A DNA stretch of 64,000 nucleotides, taken from DATFVJ01 sp963727015 (GTDB lineage Bacteria; Actinomycetota; Actinomycetes; Streptosporangiales; Streptosporangiaceae). Positions 54,053 to 63,853 of the stretch are shown here, piece by piece. A model generated the notes under the pieces. It was not told the origin of the DNA, ran no database searches, and saw only the letters and a list, made by a program, of their open reading frames with translations. The DNA is taken from NCBI GenBank assembly GCA_963727015.1, contig CAVSEV010000013.1, positions 124,001-188,000 of the forward strand, written 5' to 3'. The position numbers were made by a program, and so were the translations under genes. The first letter of the stretch is position 1. Each line of letters starts with the position of its first letter.

Positions 54053-54079
54053 GCTGATCCCTGCATGGGAGGTGCCCGC

Positions 54080-54574
54080 GTGGGTGGTGAAGGTCGCCGG
54101 CAGGCCCCGGACGGCCCGGCCAGCGTGGCGCGGCGGGCGGCAGGGGCGCTGGAAGCCGAGATCCTCGCGATCCTCCGCGAGGCGGGCGGCCCGCTCACCC
54201 CCGGTGAAGTCCGCCAGCGGCTCACGGCGCGCCAGCCTGGCAGGCGGCCGCCAGCCAGCGGGGCGCCGGCAGACGGGCCGCGCGGCGAACTGTCGTACAG
54301 CACAGTGGTAACCATCGTGTCGCGGCTGCATGCCAAGGGCCTGCTGGCCCGCCAGCGGGCCGGACGCGGGTTCACCTACACGCCGCTCGATGATGCCAGC
54401 CTGGCCGCCAGCCGGATGAGCCAGGTGCTCGGCAGCGAGCACGACCACGACGCGGTGCTCAGCCGGTTCGTGTCGGGGCTGTCCAGCCGGGACGCCCGGC
54501 TGCTCCGCGAACTGCTGGCCAGCGACTCCGACCCGGCCGGCAGCGGCCCAGGCCCGGCCGGGGAACTGGGGTAG
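54080..54574 (+). CDS. blaI: BlaI/MecI/CopY-family repressor
   Basis: 164 aa from GTG 54080 (GGGAGG upstream; ATG 54065 is in frame). The winged helix reads ALEAEILAILREAGGPLTPG, EVRQRLTARQPGRRPP, SYSTVVTIVSRLHAKGLLAR, RAGRGFTYTPLDD. The C-terminal dimer helices follow (AVLSRFVSGLSSRDARLLRE). A Gly/Pro-rich insert before SYSTVVT is longer than usual. It is 4 bp from the protease gene. BlaI proteins are inactivated by cleavage when their BlaR1-type partner senses a signal. Confidence 0.9.
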   Translation: MGGEGRRQAPDGPASVARRAAGALEAEILAILREAGGPLTPGEVRQRLTARQPGRRPPASGAPADGPRGELSYSTVVTIVSRLHAKGLLARQRAGRGFTYTPLDDASLAASRMSQVLGSEHDHDAVLSRFVSGLSSRDARLLRELLASDSDPAGSGPGPAGELG

Positions 54575-54578
54575 CCAC

Positions 54579-55523
54579 ATGTGGCTGCTGTACCTGCCCC
54601 TGGTGATCCCGGCGCTGGCCGGGGTATCCGCACGCCCGCTGGCCGCCCGGCTGGAGCCGCGCCACGCGACCTGGCTGCTCACCGCCGCCGCCGTGGCCCT
54701 GGCCGCCTGCAGCATGGCCGCGCTGGCGCTGCTCGTGGCCTACGCCGCCGCCAAGGCCCCGTTCCTCGCCGCGGCCGGGGGCTACTCGGCGGAAGTCATC
54801 CGGCGCGGCGACCCGATCCCCGTGGCCGTGGGGGTGGCGGCCGCGCTGGCCTTCGCCGGGGGCGCCGTGGCGGTCGCGGTCATGTTCCGCAACCGGGCGC
54901 GGGCCCTGGCCGAGTCATACCGGCGCGCCGCCGGGCTGCACCCCGAAGACGGCATCGTCGTGGTGCCCGGCCCGGACATCGAGGCCTACGCGCTACCCGG
55001 CCAGCCGGGCCTCATCGTGGTCTCCGGTCGCCTGCTCGACTGCCTGGACGACCGCCGCCGCGCCGCGCTGATCGCCCACGAGCAGGCGCATCTGGCCAGC
55101 CGGCATCACCTGTTTTGCGCCATAGCCCGCCTCGCCGCCGCGGCCAACCCACTGCTGATCCCGGTGGCCCGCGAGGTCGACTACACCGTGGAACGCTGGG
55201 CTGACGAGCACGCCGCCGCCGTCACCAGCGACCGCAAGCTGGTGGCCCGCACCATCGGGCAGGTCGCCTTGCTCGCCGGGACCCGCCGCCGGCAGGCGGG
55301 CGGACTGGCTCTGGGCATCATCAGGCCTGGCACCGCCCGGGTCTCGGTAGCCTGGGCCGGCCCGGTGCCCCGCCGCGTCGCGGCCCTGCTCACCGCGCCG
55401 CCGCGGCGGCAGATACTCCTGCTCACCGTATGCACGCTGGTCGTCCTGAGCGCCGGCGCTGCCGCCCTGCTCGCGGCCGGGGACCTGCACGCGCTGATTG
55501 AACTGGCCCAGGGAGCACAGTAG
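54579..55523 (+). CDS. M56-family membrane metalloprotease (BlaR1-like, no sensor domain)
   Basis: 314 aa. Membrane helices at the start (LLYLPLVIPALAGVSARPLA, WLLTAAAVALAACSMAALAL) and a cytoplasmic zinc-protease domain: LPGQPGLIVVSGRLLDCLDD, ALIAHEQAHLASRHHLFCAI with HEQAH, and VERWADEHAAAVTSDRKLV with the third ligand Glu. A final helix lies near the C-terminus. It lacks the penicillin-binding sensor of true BlaR1, so the signal must be sensed by the membrane part or by a partner. It is the likely activator that cleaves the repressor. Confidence 0.88.
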   Translation: MWLLYLPLVIPALAGVSARPLAARLEPRHATWLLTAAAVALAACSMAALALLVAYAAAKAPFLAAAGGYSAEVIRRGDPIPVAVGVAAALAFAGGAVAVAVMFRNRARALAESYRRAAGLHPEDGIVVVPGPDIEAYALPGQPGLIVVSGRLLDCLDDRRRAALIAHEQAHLASRHHLFCAIARLAAAANPLLIPVAREVDYTVERWADEHAAAVTSDRKLVARTIGQVALLAGTRRRQAGGLALGIIRPGTARVSVAWAGPVPRRVAALLTAPPRRQILLLTVCTLVVLSAGAAALLAAGDLHALIELAQGAQ

Positions 55524-55556
55524 CGGGCCGGTCCCGACCGTCCCAGGCCCAGGCGA

Positions 55557-56455
55557 ATGATGCCTCACCTGCGCCTGGCCGGGCCCGCGGACCGGACTCA
55601 GTTCGGGGCGCATGGCCAGGTGATCCGGACCGGCCTGCCGATCCCGGTGCTGCGGCAGGGCTGGGCGTTGCGGGCGGTGCGGCCCGTGCTGGGCGGCGGG
55701 CCTGGTCCACGTGCACAGCGGCTAGGACCTGGCCATGCTGCCGCTAGCCAGGCTCGCGGCACGCCGCCACGGCTGCCCGCTGGTGGCCACCATGCACCTC
55801 AGCATGTGGCACGCGCTGCGCCCGGTCACTGCGCGCGGCGCGCTGCTGCGGGCCGCCGGGGCCGCTGCGGAGCGGAGGCTGCTGCCCGGCGCGGACGCGA
55901 TGATCGCGCTGACCCCATCGACCGCGCGGCTGCTGCACGGCGACGGGATCCCGGCCGGCCGGGTACATGTGATCGCGCCAGGCTACGACCCGGCCCTGTT
56001 TGCCGCGGCATCGGCGGATCCGTTTCCCGGCCTGCCCCGGCCGCGGGTGGCCTACCTGGGACGGCTCGCGCCGCAGAAGGACGTGGACACACTGCTGCAG
56101 GCGTTCACCCTGCTGCCTGCGGACACCCAGCTGCTGCTGGTCGGCGACGGGCCAGACCGCCCAGCGCGCAGCACCGCGCACAGCGGTTCGGCAGCCGGGC
56201 GCACTTCACCAGGTTCGTGCCGCACGCTGCGGTCCCGGCAGTGCTGCGGCACGTGGACCTGCTGGTGCTACCCAGCCCGTATCAGGATCTCAGCTCGGCG
56301 CTGATCGAGGCCATGGCGGCCGGGCTGCCGGTGGTGGCCACGCGGGTCGGCGGCACCGCGGACGGGGTGCGTCACGGCGTGAACGGGCTGCTGGTGGCCC
56401 CCCGGATGGTGAGCGCTGGGCCGGCCTCGCCGACGAGGCGGCCGACATGCTGGGT
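55557..56455 (+). pseudogene. Group 4 glycosyltransferase, frameshifted and truncated
   Basis: Pieces in three frames follow each other: PLVATMHLSMWHALRPVTAR and GADAMIALTPSTARLLHGDG, then RVAYLGRLAPQKDVDTLLQA, and after about 56170 HFTRFVPHAAVPAVLRHVDL, YQDLSSALIEAMAAGLPVVA, TRVGGTADGVRHGVNGLLVA. The last is the nucleotide-sugar Glu motif. The 3' end is cut by an IS110 remnant near 56455. Confidence 0.75.
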
Positions 56456-57331
56456 TATCGCGGCCATATGGATCGCGTGGTTGATGCGCCGGTTGCTGCG
56501 CAACGACAGCCGGTGGATCTTCCGGTTCCCTGACGACACCTCGACCGGGGCGGTGCCGTTATAGGCGGCGAAGTGATCGCGCCCGGGGAACCGGGCAACA
56601 TCGCCGACGTCGCCGGCGATGGTCCCGGCGATCACGGGGCCGACGCCGAAGACCTGGGTGAGGGTGGTGCGTGAGGCCCTGACCGCGGCGGCCAGTTTCT
56701 TCCTGGTATCGCGCAGCTGGGCGTCGAGGTGGCGCAGGTCGGCCAGGAACTCGGCGGCGAGCTCGGCGCGGGCGAGCGCGACGGCACCGGATGGCGAAGC
56801 CTGTTCCAGGATCCTGGCGGCCTGAGCTGCGGATATCTCCTTCGGGTGGCCTCCGGGGACCAGATCGCAGAGCACGGCGTGCAGCCGGCAGGCGACCTGG
56901 TTGCGGGTCCGGGCCAGGTCGCGGCAGCGCTTGGACCACACCTTCAGCACCGCCGGGTAGTCATCGGCGATCACCTGCCGCCAGGTCCTGGACCGCAGCG
57001 CCGCGACCGCCACCGACAGGGCGTCGTTGGGGTCGTTCTTGTTCGTGTCCCCGGCCTGCAGCAGCCGCACCCGGGACGCAAGCTTGGGCTGCACATCCAG
57101 GACCCGCTCGCCGGTGGCGACGAGCTGCTGAGCGAGCAGGTGACCCAGGCCGCCGGCGCCCTCCACCGCCCAGGTCCGCTCTGGCCACGCCGCCGCCCAC
57201 TCGACCAGCTTCCCGGCCTGAGCAGCAGAGGCTCGAACCCGCAGTTCGCCCAGCGGCTCCTCCGCTGGACCGATCACCACCGCCGTGTGCGAGCCCTTGT
57301 GCGGGTCCACGCCGATCATCACTGCCGCCAT
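56372..57331 (-). mobile_element. IS110-family transposase, 3'-truncated
   Basis: ATG at 57331 gives MAAVMIGVDPHKGSHTAVVI with the first acidic residue of the RuvC-like DEDD domain. AVEGAGGLGHLLAQQLVATG and DTNKNDPNDALSVAVAALRS supply the others. The C-terminal transposase_20 part reads LTQVFGVGPVIAGTIAGDVG, HFAAYNGTAPVEVSSGNRKI, INHAIHMAAITQ. After that, near 56455, the sequence is that of the glycosyltransferase remnant. The usual last ~50 residues with the Ser-x-x-Gly region are gone, so it is probably inactive. Confidence 0.85.
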
Positions 57332-57780
57332 CAGCACGCTCCAAGTCGTCGTCACCAGGAACGGAGAACGTGGCGGGCATGCCCAATTACAGATCTGCAA
57401 GCGCTCACACCTCTTGTGAGCCACGCCACGGCGAGAACCGGCAGGCTGGCACCTCGTTATAGAGCCAGACCGCGCCAGTGCTGGCACGGTCGGCAGGCGG
57501 TTCGGGAGCCAGCCGTCGGCCTCACGAACGCTACGGCACGACCGCAGCGCCCTCAGCCACAATTAAGGCGGATCAGGTGCCCTTGACGCCAGAGTCGCCT
57601 GGGCCAGCGCAGACACGCTCAGTGACAGGCTTGCCGTCGGCGGGCAGTCCGGCGTGACCGTTCACGCGCCGATCCGGACAACCATCGATGGACAAACCGG
57701 CGGCATGACTGGCTGGCTTCGCCCATCCTGTCCCGCTCGAAAACAGGATCCGCCCTGGTGACCTGCGGTTCCTCGGGGTG
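57332..57780. other. IS110 upstream region; no gene
   Basis: Non-coding sequence that in IS110 elements holds the promoter and guide region. I could not define its end. No open frame with a domain. Confidence 0.35.
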
Positions 57781-58120
57781 TCAGGCGGCGCGCGCGTATT
57801 CGTTGATCAGGCCGCCCAGGACGGGTTTTCGGTGGATCCGTTCGCGGTCGAGGTCGGTAACGGTGGTGTGGCTACCGTCGTGTTCGCCGTCGGGGACGCG
57901 CTGGGCAATGCCCTGGTGCGGCCGGGCCGTGTTGTAGTGCACCTGTATTCGGCTAGGACGGTGCGCAGGTGGCCCTCCCCCGAGGATGAGCAGGCGGTCG
58001 AGCAGCTCGCGGCGCAGGGTGCCAAGGAGGCGCTCGCAGATCGCGTTCATCCGCGGAGCCTGGACGGCGGTGTGCAGGATCGTGGTGCCGGTGGCCTGGA
58101 AGACGGCGTCGAAGGAAGCC
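57781..58120 (-). pseudogene. Integrase-core (rve) transposase C-terminal fragment
   Basis: In the minus frame GASFDAVFQATGTTILHTAV, QAPRMNAICERLLGTLRREL, LDRLLILG carries the final Glu region. After a shift, VHYNTARPHQGIAQRVPDGE and IHRKPVLGGLINEYARAA follow. This is the end of an IS481/IS3-type or related DDE transposase. The two Asp and the N-terminus are missing. Confidence 0.7.
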
Positions 58121-58760
58121 CCGGCACACTACGTGCTTCGAAGACCTTGTCGCCGCGCTGCGGGTGTGGGCGAAAGGCCTGTTCAGCGTGGAGGCGGCCA
58201 TTGAGCTGCTGATCGGGCACCGGTCGCTGCGCTTCCAGGATCTACACCGCTTCCGTGGCCTTCGCCGTGATTCCCGCGGCTCGGCACTGTCTTGTCCCCT
58301 AACGACGCGGCAGGCTTCGCTTTCACGCTACGGACCGCTCAGTTGCTCCCTCCTTTTAAAGGGCATTCGACGCTGGGCTCCGGCCCGGCCCGTTTCCAGG
58401 CCAGACCGCCAGCCTGTTACCGGGCTCCCTGGCGACTACCCGGACCGGACTTCCACCGGCTGGCGACGACGAGCTTTCGATCAGGTCATGACCGCTGGAC
58501 AATCACCTCCTGATGCGCTGGGCGCACGGAACTTCGGACTAGCCGCAGGCGCCCCGATCAGGACGTTCGGGGTGGCCTGAGTTAGTTGCCTGATGGGCGG
58601 GTGGGCACTTCGCGCTGCGCTGTCCGGTAAGACGATCCCTTGCGGTGCCGGGCAATGAGCCGGACGAGCCGGGCAGCAGGCTGGCGCTGATCAGCGCGGG
58701 CCGTCCGTCAGCGGTTCCCGGGTTGTCTGGGGGGATGGGTTCCGGTGTGATAATGGCCGC
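58121..58760. other. No supported gene
   Basis: A plus-strand scrap, FEDLVAALRVWAKGLFSVEA near 58145, may be a protein remnant. GATAAT at 58749-58754 is a good -10 just ahead of the next ATG. Confidence 0.35.
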
Positions 58761-61076
58761 ATGCCCTCGACGGGCGCGCTGGATCAAGTCCCCGGTAACC
58801 TGCCACGCCAGCTGACCAGCTTCATCGGCCGGGAGCGGGAGCTGCAGGATCTGAAGGGGCTCCTGGAGCGTAGCCGCCTGCTGACTCTCACGGGCCCGGG
58901 TGGCAGCGGCAAGACCCGGCTCGGCCTCCGGCTGGCTGCGAAGGTTACCGGCGGGTTCACGGACGGGGTGTATTTCGTTGCCCTGGCCCCGGTCGGGAAC
59001 CCGGATCTGGTCCTGTCGACGATCGCGCAGGGCATCGGGCTGCGGGATGTGGGCGACCGGCCGCTGCTGGATCGCCTGCGAAGCCACCTCGAAAACGCGC
59101 GGGTCCTTATCCTGCTCGACAACTTCGAGCACCTGATCGCAGCCGCTCCCGTGGTGGCGCAGATCTTGCAGGCGACGGTGGCGCTGAGGGTCGTGGTGAC
59201 CAGCCGCGCGCCGCTGCATGTCACCGGTGAGCAGGAGTTCGAAGTCCCTCCCTTGCGGGTGCCGGATCTTCAAAGCACGACGGTCGCCGCGGTTGGCGGC
59301 TGTGAGTCGGTGCGGCTGTTCACCGAGCGCGCCCAGGCCGTCTGGCCAGGTTTCGTCCTCGACGAGAAGAACGCGGCCCTGGTCGCGGGGATCGCCCGAA
59401 GACTCGATGGTTTGCCCCTCGCGGTTGAACTGGCGGCGGCGCGGGTCAAGCTCCTGCCGCTCGCGTCGCTGTTCGCGCGGCTGGAGCAGTCGCTGCCCGT
59501 GCTGGTGGGCGGTGCCCGTGACCTGCCGCGACATCAGCAGACCCTGCGCGGCACGATCGCCTGGAGCTACGGGCTGCTCGGTGCGGGCGCCGGGCGCCTG
59601 CTGGCGGCCTGCTCGGTGTTCCGCGGTGGTATCAGCCTCGAAGACGCTGAGTGCGTCTGCGCGGCGGCGATCGATCTGGGCATCGAGGTCCTGGACGGGC
59701 TCGAGGAGCTGGTTGACCAGAGCCTGCTGCGCCGGGTCGAGGCTGCGGGTGCGGGCGGCCCGCGGTTCTGGATGCTGTTCATGGTCCGCGAGTACGCCGC
59801 CGAACGGCTGGCCGAGATGTCGGAGCGGACACGGGTCGAGGCGAGCCATGCCGCTACGTTCCTGGCCCTGGCCGAAGCGGCCGGGCGCGGGCTGCAAGGT
59901 CCCGGCGAGCAGGAGTTGCTGGACCGCCTCGAGGCCGAGCACCAGAACATCCGCGCCGCCATCGACTGGTACACCCAGCATGAGCCCTGCGATGCGCTGC
60001 GCCTGGCCGCGGCGATGTCCCGATTCTGGGGCGTCCGCGGTCACTTCACCGAAGGGCGCCAGCGGCTGAGGGCGCTACTCGACGCGTGCGGGGACGAAAC
60101 CGCCACTCGAGTGAAGGCGCTGAACGGCGCGGCTTCGCTCGCCATCGACCAGGGCGACCATGCCGATGCCCGTGATCTAGTGGGCGAGAGCATCCGGCTG
60201 AGCCAGGAGCAGGGCTACCGGCGCGGCGAAGCGATCGCTCTCGTGTTCCTGGGCCGCAGCCTGATTGCAAGCGGTCGTCCCGCCGAGGCGGACCCCCACC
60301 TGGAGCGTGCCCTGGAGCTGCTGGAAGGGCTGGACGATCCGGCTGCTGTCGCGACCGGCCTGTTGTACGCGGGCCTGGCGGAGCACTTCACCGGCCGGTT
60401 CGAGGAGTCTTGCGCCCGGTACGAACGCTCCGTCGACCTGTGCCGGGCGGTCGGCTTCCGGTCGGTGGGCGCGCGCTCGCTTCAGCAGCTCGGCAAATCC
60501 CGCCTTGAGCTGGGCGATATCCGCGGGGCGCGCAGTGCGCTTGAGGAGGCCCTGCCGACCTGCCTGGAACTCGGGGACCGCTGGGTTGTCCCCGTCGTCA
60601 TGGTCGGCTTCGCCGGAGTGGCGGCGCGTACCGGCAGGCCGCGGCGTGCCCTGAGGCTGGCCGGAGTGGCGCGGGGCCTCTGCGAGGCCGGCCAGTTCAG
60701 CATGCCAGTGCCGGTGGATACGGAGCTGGAGCGGTGGCTGGCCCCGGCCAAGAACCAGCTCGGCTCGACGGCCGCGCAGGTCATGGCCGAGGGACAGGGG
60801 ATGAGCCTTGCCGAGGCGGTCTCCTACGCGCTGGCGGACGGGCCGGAGGAGGCGTGGCACAGCGGACCGCGCCGGACGCTCACCCGGCGGGAGCTGGAGG
60901 TGGCGGCCCTCGTCGCGCAGGGCCTCACCAACCGAGGCATCGCCGGCCAGCTTCACCTTTCTGTCCGCACCGTCGACACGCACGTCGACCACATCCTGAC
61001 CAAGCTCGGTTTCAGCAACCGCGCGCAGCTGGTGGCCTGGGCCTACGAGTCCGGGCTGGCGCCGAAAGATACGTAG
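58761..61076 (+). CDS. STAND-ATPase LuxR-family regulator
   Basis: 771 aa. The N-terminus PRQLTSFIGRERELQDLKGL leads into Walker A (TLTGPGGSGKTRLGLRLAAK) and Walker B (VLILLDNFEHLIAAAPVVAQ), the NB-ARC-like core of AfsR/LAL-type proteins. A winged-helix segment and TPR-like helices follow (GEAIALVFLGRSLIASGRPA). The C-terminus is a LuxR HTH: LTRRELEVAALVAQGLTNRG, IAGQLHLSVRTVDTHVDHIL. The transcript may be leaderless (GATAAT 6 bp upstream). It probably activates the flavin monooxygenase gene 55 bp downstream or a remote pathway. Confidence 0.9.
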   Translation: MPSTGALDQVPGNLPRQLTSFIGRERELQDLKGLLERSRLLTLTGPGGSGKTRLGLRLAAKVTGGFTDGVYFVALAPVGNPDLVLSTIAQGIGLRDVGDRPLLDRLRSHLENARVLILLDNFEHLIAAAPVVAQILQATVALRVVVTSRAPLHVTGEQEFEVPPLRVPDLQSTTVAAVGGCESVRLFTERAQAVWPGFVLDEKNAALVAGIARRLDGLPLAVELAAARVKLLPLASLFARLEQSLPVLVGGARDLPRHQQTLRGTIAWSYGLLGAGAGRLLAACSVFRGGISLEDAECVCAAAIDLGIEVLDGLEELVDQSLLRRVEAAGAGGPRFWMLFMVREYAAERLAEMSERTRVEASHAATFLALAEAAGRGLQGPGEQELLDRLEAEHQNIRAAIDWYTQHEPCDALRLAAAMSRFWGVRGHFTEGRQRLRALLDACGDETATRVKALNGAASLAIDQGDHADARDLVGESIRLSQEQGYRRGEAIALVFLGRSLIASGRPAEADPHLERALELLEGLDDPAAVATGLLYAGLAEHFTGRFEESCARYERSVDLCRAVGFRSVGARSLQQLGKSRLELGDIRGARSALEEALPTCLELGDRWVVPVVMVGFAGVAARTGRPRRALRLAGVARGLCEAGQFSMPVPVDTELERWLAPAKNQLGSTAAQVMAEGQGMSLAEAVSYALADGPEEAWHSGPRRTLTRRELEVAALVAQGLTNRGIAGQLHLSVRTVDTHVDHILTKLGFSNRAQLVAWAYESGLAPKDT

Positions 61077-61131
61077 GACCTCGGTAGTTCTTCCGATGCC
61101 CGGGCGAGGCGCCCGGGTCCAGCCTGCAGAC

Positions 61132-62730
61132 ATGACAAGCATCAGCCAGTCCCGGCAGGGCAGCCGCCGCGATCGTCAGGTCCTTGTCGTGGGCGCGGGG
61201 CCGACCGGGCTCGTGCTGGCCTGCGAGCTGCTGGCCCGCGGCGTCCGGGCCCGGATCATCGACAAGGGGGACGGGGTGGTCCTGCAGACCCGCGCCCTGG
61301 GCATTCACGCACGGACGCTCGAGGTGCTCGACATGATGGGCCTTGCGGAGCGGTTCCTCGACCACGGCCAGGTGGTGCGGCGCTTCCACATGTACACCGA
61401 CGGGAAGACTCTGGTCCGCCTGGAACTGGCCCGCAACGGGTCAGCATTCGGCTTCATGCTCGACGTCCCGCAGGACGTGACCGAGACGATTCTCCGCCAG
61501 CGGGTCAGCGAGCTGGGCGGCAGCGTCGAGCAGGGGACCGAGCTCAGCGGCCTCAGCCAGGATCCCGGCGGCGTCACCGCCACGCTCATCGAGCCGGGAG
61601 GCGCTGTCCGGACCGTCACGGCTGATTACGTTGTCGGCGCCGACGGCGCGCACAGCAGTGTCCGCAGCGAGCTCGGCCTAGACTTCCGCGGGCACGCGTA
61701 CGCGCAGGACTGGCTGCTCGCCGACGTCCACCTGGACTGGGACCGCCCCGACGACGAGATGCACGCGTTCTTCAGGCGCGACGGCCGACCGCTGATCTGC
61801 ATGCCGATGCGCGAGCACCTCTGGCGGGTGATCCTCCCCTACGCCGGGGAGCGCGACCGGCGGCCGCCGACGTTGGAGGAGATCCAGCGGCTCGTCGGCG
61901 AGAGGGCACCGGAGCCGGTGCCGGTGTCCGATCCGGCCTGGCTCGCCAGCTTCCAGACCCAACGGCGCTCCACCCACGTCTACCGGCGCGGGCGCGTCCT
62001 GCTGGCCGGCGACGCCGTCCATATCCACAGTCCGGCAGGCGGGCAGGGCATGAACACCGGGATCATGGACGCGCACAACCTGGCCTGGAAGCTGGCCCTG
62101 GTGGCCTCCGGCCAGGCGCCAGACGGGCTGCTGGACAGCTACGGCCAGGAGCGCGGGCCGGTGGCCACAGACGTCCTAGCCCTTACGCACAACCTGGTCA
62201 AACTCGGGACCATGACGCACCCCGTGCAGCGGGCGCTGCGGAACGCCATCGTCCCGATCGTCGGCGGCCTGACGCCAATCCAGCGCCGGGCCGTCCGCCG
62301 GATTAGCCACATCCACGTGGCCTACCCCTCAAGCTCGCTGACGCATCCCGGCCGCAGGCGCGACGGCCTCCAACCGGGCGAGCGGGCACCAGACCTCGAA
62401 GTGACCGGCAACGAAGGAAAAACCCGGCTCCACCAGGTCTTGCGGCACGGCCGGCACGTGCTCCTGATCTCAGGCCCAGGCCCGGGCGGGGACTTGCAGC
62501 CACAGATGCGCCCCTGGCAGGACCAGATAGATGTGGTCACACAAGAGAACAGCCGCACGGACCGGCCCGCCCCCGGCCCTGCGAAGAGCGTCTACCTGCT
62601 CCGGCCCGACGGCTATGTGGCAGTACGCGGGTCCGTGACCAGGCCTGACAGCCTGCTCGATTACCTGAACCGGCTATTCGCGGCCACCAGGGCACGGCAG
62701 CCCGCCCCAGCTTCCGCGCCACCGGCGTGA
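61132..62730 (+). CDS. FAD-dependent aromatic monooxygenase
   Basis: 532 aa from ATG 61132. The FAD motif is VLVVGAGPTGLVLACELLAR, the second motif GADGAHSSVRSELGL and the third GRVLLAGDAVHIHSPAGGQG, MNTGIMDAHNLAWKLALV. The C-terminal thioredoxin-like domain of the PHBH/phenol-hydroxylase type is present (HVLLISGPGPGG, VYLLRPDGYVAVRG). Such enzymes hydroxylate aromatic or polyketide substrates with NAD(P)H and O2. No biosynthetic genes are adjacent. It is co-directional with the regulator. Confidence 0.9.
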   Translation: MTSISQSRQGSRRDRQVLVVGAGPTGLVLACELLARGVRARIIDKGDGVVLQTRALGIHARTLEVLDMMGLAERFLDHGQVVRRFHMYTDGKTLVRLELARNGSAFGFMLDVPQDVTETILRQRVSELGGSVEQGTELSGLSQDPGGVTATLIEPGGAVRTVTADYVVGADGAHSSVRSELGLDFRGHAYAQDWLLADVHLDWDRPDDEMHAFFRRDGRPLICMPMREHLWRVILPYAGERDRRPPTLEEIQRLVGERAPEPVPVSDPAWLASFQTQRRSTHVYRRGRVLLAGDAVHIHSPAGGQGMNTGIMDAHNLAWKLALVASGQAPDGLLDSYGQERGPVATDVLALTHNLVKLGTMTHPVQRALRNAIVPIVGGLTPIQRRAVRRISHIHVAYPSSSLTHPGRRRDGLQPGERAPDLEVTGNEGKTRLHQVLRHGRHVLLISGPGPGGDLQPQMRPWQDQIDVVTQENSRTDRPAPGPAKSVYLLRPDGYVAVRGSVTRPDSLLDYLNRLFAATRARQPAPASAPPA

Positions 62731-62971
62731 GGTGCTCTGCGGTGAGCTGAGCCGGTGCCGACGCAGACAATCAACACTATTGGCTGGCGCACACCGGCCG
62801 GGACTTTGCCGATGCGCAGGGCCTGCCGAGAGGCCTGATTCCGCCTGGCTCATCGTCGTGAGGCAGGTCCCGGCCGCCCGGCGCTGGGTTACCTGTCAGC
62901 CGGGGTGTCGCTCCGCGACGCCGCACTGGCGTGAAATGCCCCCTGAACCACATCAGCATCACCGGCACCTA

Positions 62972-63040
62972 TTACGGGTGGCACGCGCGAGCCTGTCACG
63001 GCGTCAGCCGGGACCAGATCGCTTCGCGTGCCACCCGTAA
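62972..63040. repeat. 16-bp perfect inverted repeat
   Basis: TTACGGGTGGCACGCG (62972-62987) and its exact complement CGCGTGCCACCCGTAA (63025-63040) face each other across 37 bp. It lies between the monooxygenase and the transposase-like gene. It may be a terminator, an IS end or a protein-binding site. Confidence 0.6.
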
Positions 63041-63151
63041 ATCGGCCGGCAAGGTCCACGGCCAGGGCGACGAGTTCCTGGTGGACATCGCCGTGAATCG
63101 CCCAGCCAGGTCGTCATCGTCGCCGAGGACCGCCCATGCCAGCGCTGTCAT

Positions 63152-63853
63152 GTGCGCGCACAATCTGGCACCGCGGCCCCCCAGGGCACGCATCACGGAG
63201 CGGTCATCGCCAACGGCAACCTCTACTGCCCCGCCACGCCCAAGCCGCTGCCGGAACTCGCGCCGCTGCCGCCCGGCGCCGCGCTGGACACCGTGGCCGG
63301 CCACGACCAGCAGACCGCCGAGCTGGCCCGGCACAAGCTCGGCCGGCTCACCGCCGACGACGCCGACGGCTACCACCGCGTCACCTGCCCAGCAGTGACG
63401 GGCAAGATCCGCTGCCCGCTCCGGCCGCAGTCGATGACCATCAGCCGGGACCGGCCCGAGATCCTAACCCCGCCACATCACCCGCCCGCCTGCTGCACAC
63501 AGCAGACCATCACCGTGCCACCGAACGTCGCGACCAAGACCCGCCAAAAACACGACTACCCGTCGGCGCAGTGGCGGCGATCCTACCGGCGGCGCACCAG
63601 CGCAGAACGGGCCAACGCCACCATCAAAGACACCGCCAGCAACAACATCGCCCGCGGCTGGTGCCGCCTCACCGGCCTGACCCCGCTCACGCTGTGGATC
63701 GCCTGCCTGCTAGCCATCCGCAACCAGCGCATCCTCACCGCCTACCAGGCCCGCCAGGACGACAACGCCCGCCGCGCCGCCGCCGGCCTGCCGCCCCGCA
63801 CCCGCAAACGCCGCCGCACCAGCATCGCCCAGCTCGCCGCCGGGCCGCCATAA
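63152..63853 (+). CDS. Transposase-like protein, N-terminus degenerate
   Basis: 233 aa. The middle has paired Cys (YHRVTCPAVTGKIRCPL, PPACCTQQTITVPPN), as in zinc-binding transposases. The end reads RRRTSAERANATIKDTASNN, IARGWCRLTGLTPLTLWIAC, LLAIRNQRILTAYQ, where the SAERAN Glu helix is like the last DDE segment. Catalytic Asp residues are not seen; the N-terminal part is probably lost upstream (62.9-63.15 kb). Confidence 0.5.
   Translation: MRAQSGTAAPQGTHHGAVIANGNLYCPATPKPLPELAPLPPGAALDTVAGHDQQTAELARHKLGRLTADDADGYHRVTCPAVTGKIRCPLRPQSMTISRDRPEILTPPHHPPACCTQQTITVPPNVATKTRQKHDYPSAQWRRSYRRRTSAERANATIKDTASNNIARGWCRLTGLTPLTLWIACLLAIRNQRILTAYQARQDDNARRAAAGLPPRTRKRRRTSIAQLAAGPP

Noticed and set aside
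58253..58560. Plus-strand frame rich in Pro/Arg (DAAGFAFTLRTAQLLPPFKG)
   Set aside because: No domain, no start signal, located in IS debris; resembles a spurious frame often seen in high-GC genomes.
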